DNA of 64,000 nt from Trachythela sp. YZ-2020 (taxonomy: Eukaryota > Cnidaria > Anthozoa > Malacalcyonacea > Clavulariidae): NCBI GenBank assembly GCA_016169945.1, contig JADLSH010000282.1, positions 2,435,001 to 2,499,000 of the forward strand, written 5' to 3'. Shown here in pieces: positions 63,331 to 64,000 of the stretch; positions within the stretch are counted from its first letter, which is position 1, and each line of letters begins with the position of its first letter. Below the pieces are notes generated by a model. It ran no database searches. It was not told the DNA's origin and was given only the letters and a program-made list of their open reading frames with translations. Both the position numbers and the translations under genes were made by a program.

Positions 63331-64000
63331 TAGCATTGTTTTTTATTCAAAATTATTTTTTCCCTTATATAATTAAAATTTCATGGTAAAAGTATACATT
63401 TTTGTCAATTTATATTATATATACGACTTATTTAATAGCGTTAACGTACGTTGTACGCGGCGTAAAGAGCTTAAAACAAAGTTTTAATACATAATATTAT
63501 TTCAAAATACGCATCATAATATTTTTTTTATACTAGAGAAAGGCGGTAAAGTAAACAGCGACAGATACAAGTGAAAACTAACTTCATAACACAACATTTT
63601 GACAATGAAAAAGACTCCGCAAAGTCAAAGCTAAAGAATAACATAATTATAATAAAAGTTCATTTAATTAAAACCTTTTTGCAACAGTGTCTGACATAGC
63701 ATATTAAAATGATATTCATAGGACATAGACATAGGCAAAAGTCAAGAAAAGAGTGAAATGGATAGCAAACTTCTGTCAACTTCAACAAAGCCAAAGGTAA
63801 TAGCTATACAAATTTTGAAATAAAGTTGCCTCGAGTCTGGTCTAGCGTTGTTATACAAGCAACTACAAATTTTAACATTCCTAAGACCAGGTAAACTTCC
63901 CTCGCCTAAATTCAGTAAACACTGCAGTCTATTTGTTTGTATACATATACGCAAGTCTATATATATACTCAACACCATATATATATTTAAGGAATGCCAA
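63331..64000. other. No gene recognised
   Basis: AT-rich to the end of the window. A 78-codon minus-strand frame at 63,742-63,978 has no motif. Confidence 0.4.

Overview
The window is a 64 kb piece of AT-rich animal (metazoan) genomic DNA. Support for this: spliced calcium-binding EGF exons in symmetric phase 1-1, an interstitial tract of the animal telomere repeat CCCTAA/TTAGGG, a tRNA-derived SINE, and a mix of LINE, Gypsy, Bel/Pao, hAT, THAP/Harbinger-related (ISL2EU-like), TTAA-target and CACTA-like elements. The mix resembles an invertebrate such as a cnidarian, but that is an inference. No bacterial operon, rRNA or functional tRNA gene was seen.

Layout. 0-4.4 kb: scraps of a Gag zinc knuckle, a tyrosine-recombinase C-terminus and three minus-strand LINE fragments. 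5.0 kb: an EGF exon (minus). 5.8-8.1 kb: a nested stack, with a plus-strand Gypsy pol (RNase H to integrase) split by a minus-strand LINE fragment that is itself split by a hAT-type MITE with a clear 8-bp target duplication. 8.1-13.2 kb: a dispersed repeat, then a large inverted repeat (arms about 0.85 kb) around a decayed Gag. 13.2-15.2 kb: a plus-strand LINE reverse transcriptase with frameshifts and a poly-A tail. 15.4-18.0 kb: small inverted-repeat elements, telomeric repeats and a degenerate tandem array. 19.6-21.3 kb: a 1.7 kb element with TTAA duplications. 23.1 and 27.2 kb: two more EGF exons. 26.8 kb: a SINE. 27.6-30.7 kb: a fold-back transposon with a THAP transposase and a YqaJ-type nuclease. 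32.8-46.5 kb: LINE tails, a 2 kb inverted-repeat element, an LTR/PBS/Gag remnant, and a minus-strand Gypsy element broken by a second hAT MITE with 8-bp duplications. 47.6-48.6 kb: two fold-back MITEs. 49.5 kb: a fourth EGF exon. 51.2-53.5 kb: a Bel/Pao gag joined to a LINE endonuclease/RT. 53.9-62.8 kb: an 8.8 kb CACTA-like element.

The four EGF exons lie on the minus strand, all phase 1-1, and probably belong to one or more extracellular multi-EGF genes with very large, transposon-filled introns. Two of them (5.0 and 27.2 kb) share homologous flanking intron sequence, so they look like copies of one exon-plus-intron unit.

The most striking unit is the 53,935-62,757 element. It has CACTG...CAGTG ends, subterminal arrays of palindromic ACTCAAA/TTTGAGT motifs, and a TA duplication that can be confirmed against an uninterrupted copy of the same host repeat at about 9.5 kb. 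Inside it is a minus-strand spliced gene whose first two exons join in frame to make a SAM domain, a plus-strand exon resembling the C-terminus of a DNA-transposon protein, a plausible shared promoter between them, a 430-bp satellite in an intron and a mariner-like MITE.

Nearly every mobile-element coding region here is broken by stops, frameshifts or truncation. Boundaries are read by eye and most are good to a few tens of bases; those marked with target duplications or splice sites are meant to be exact.
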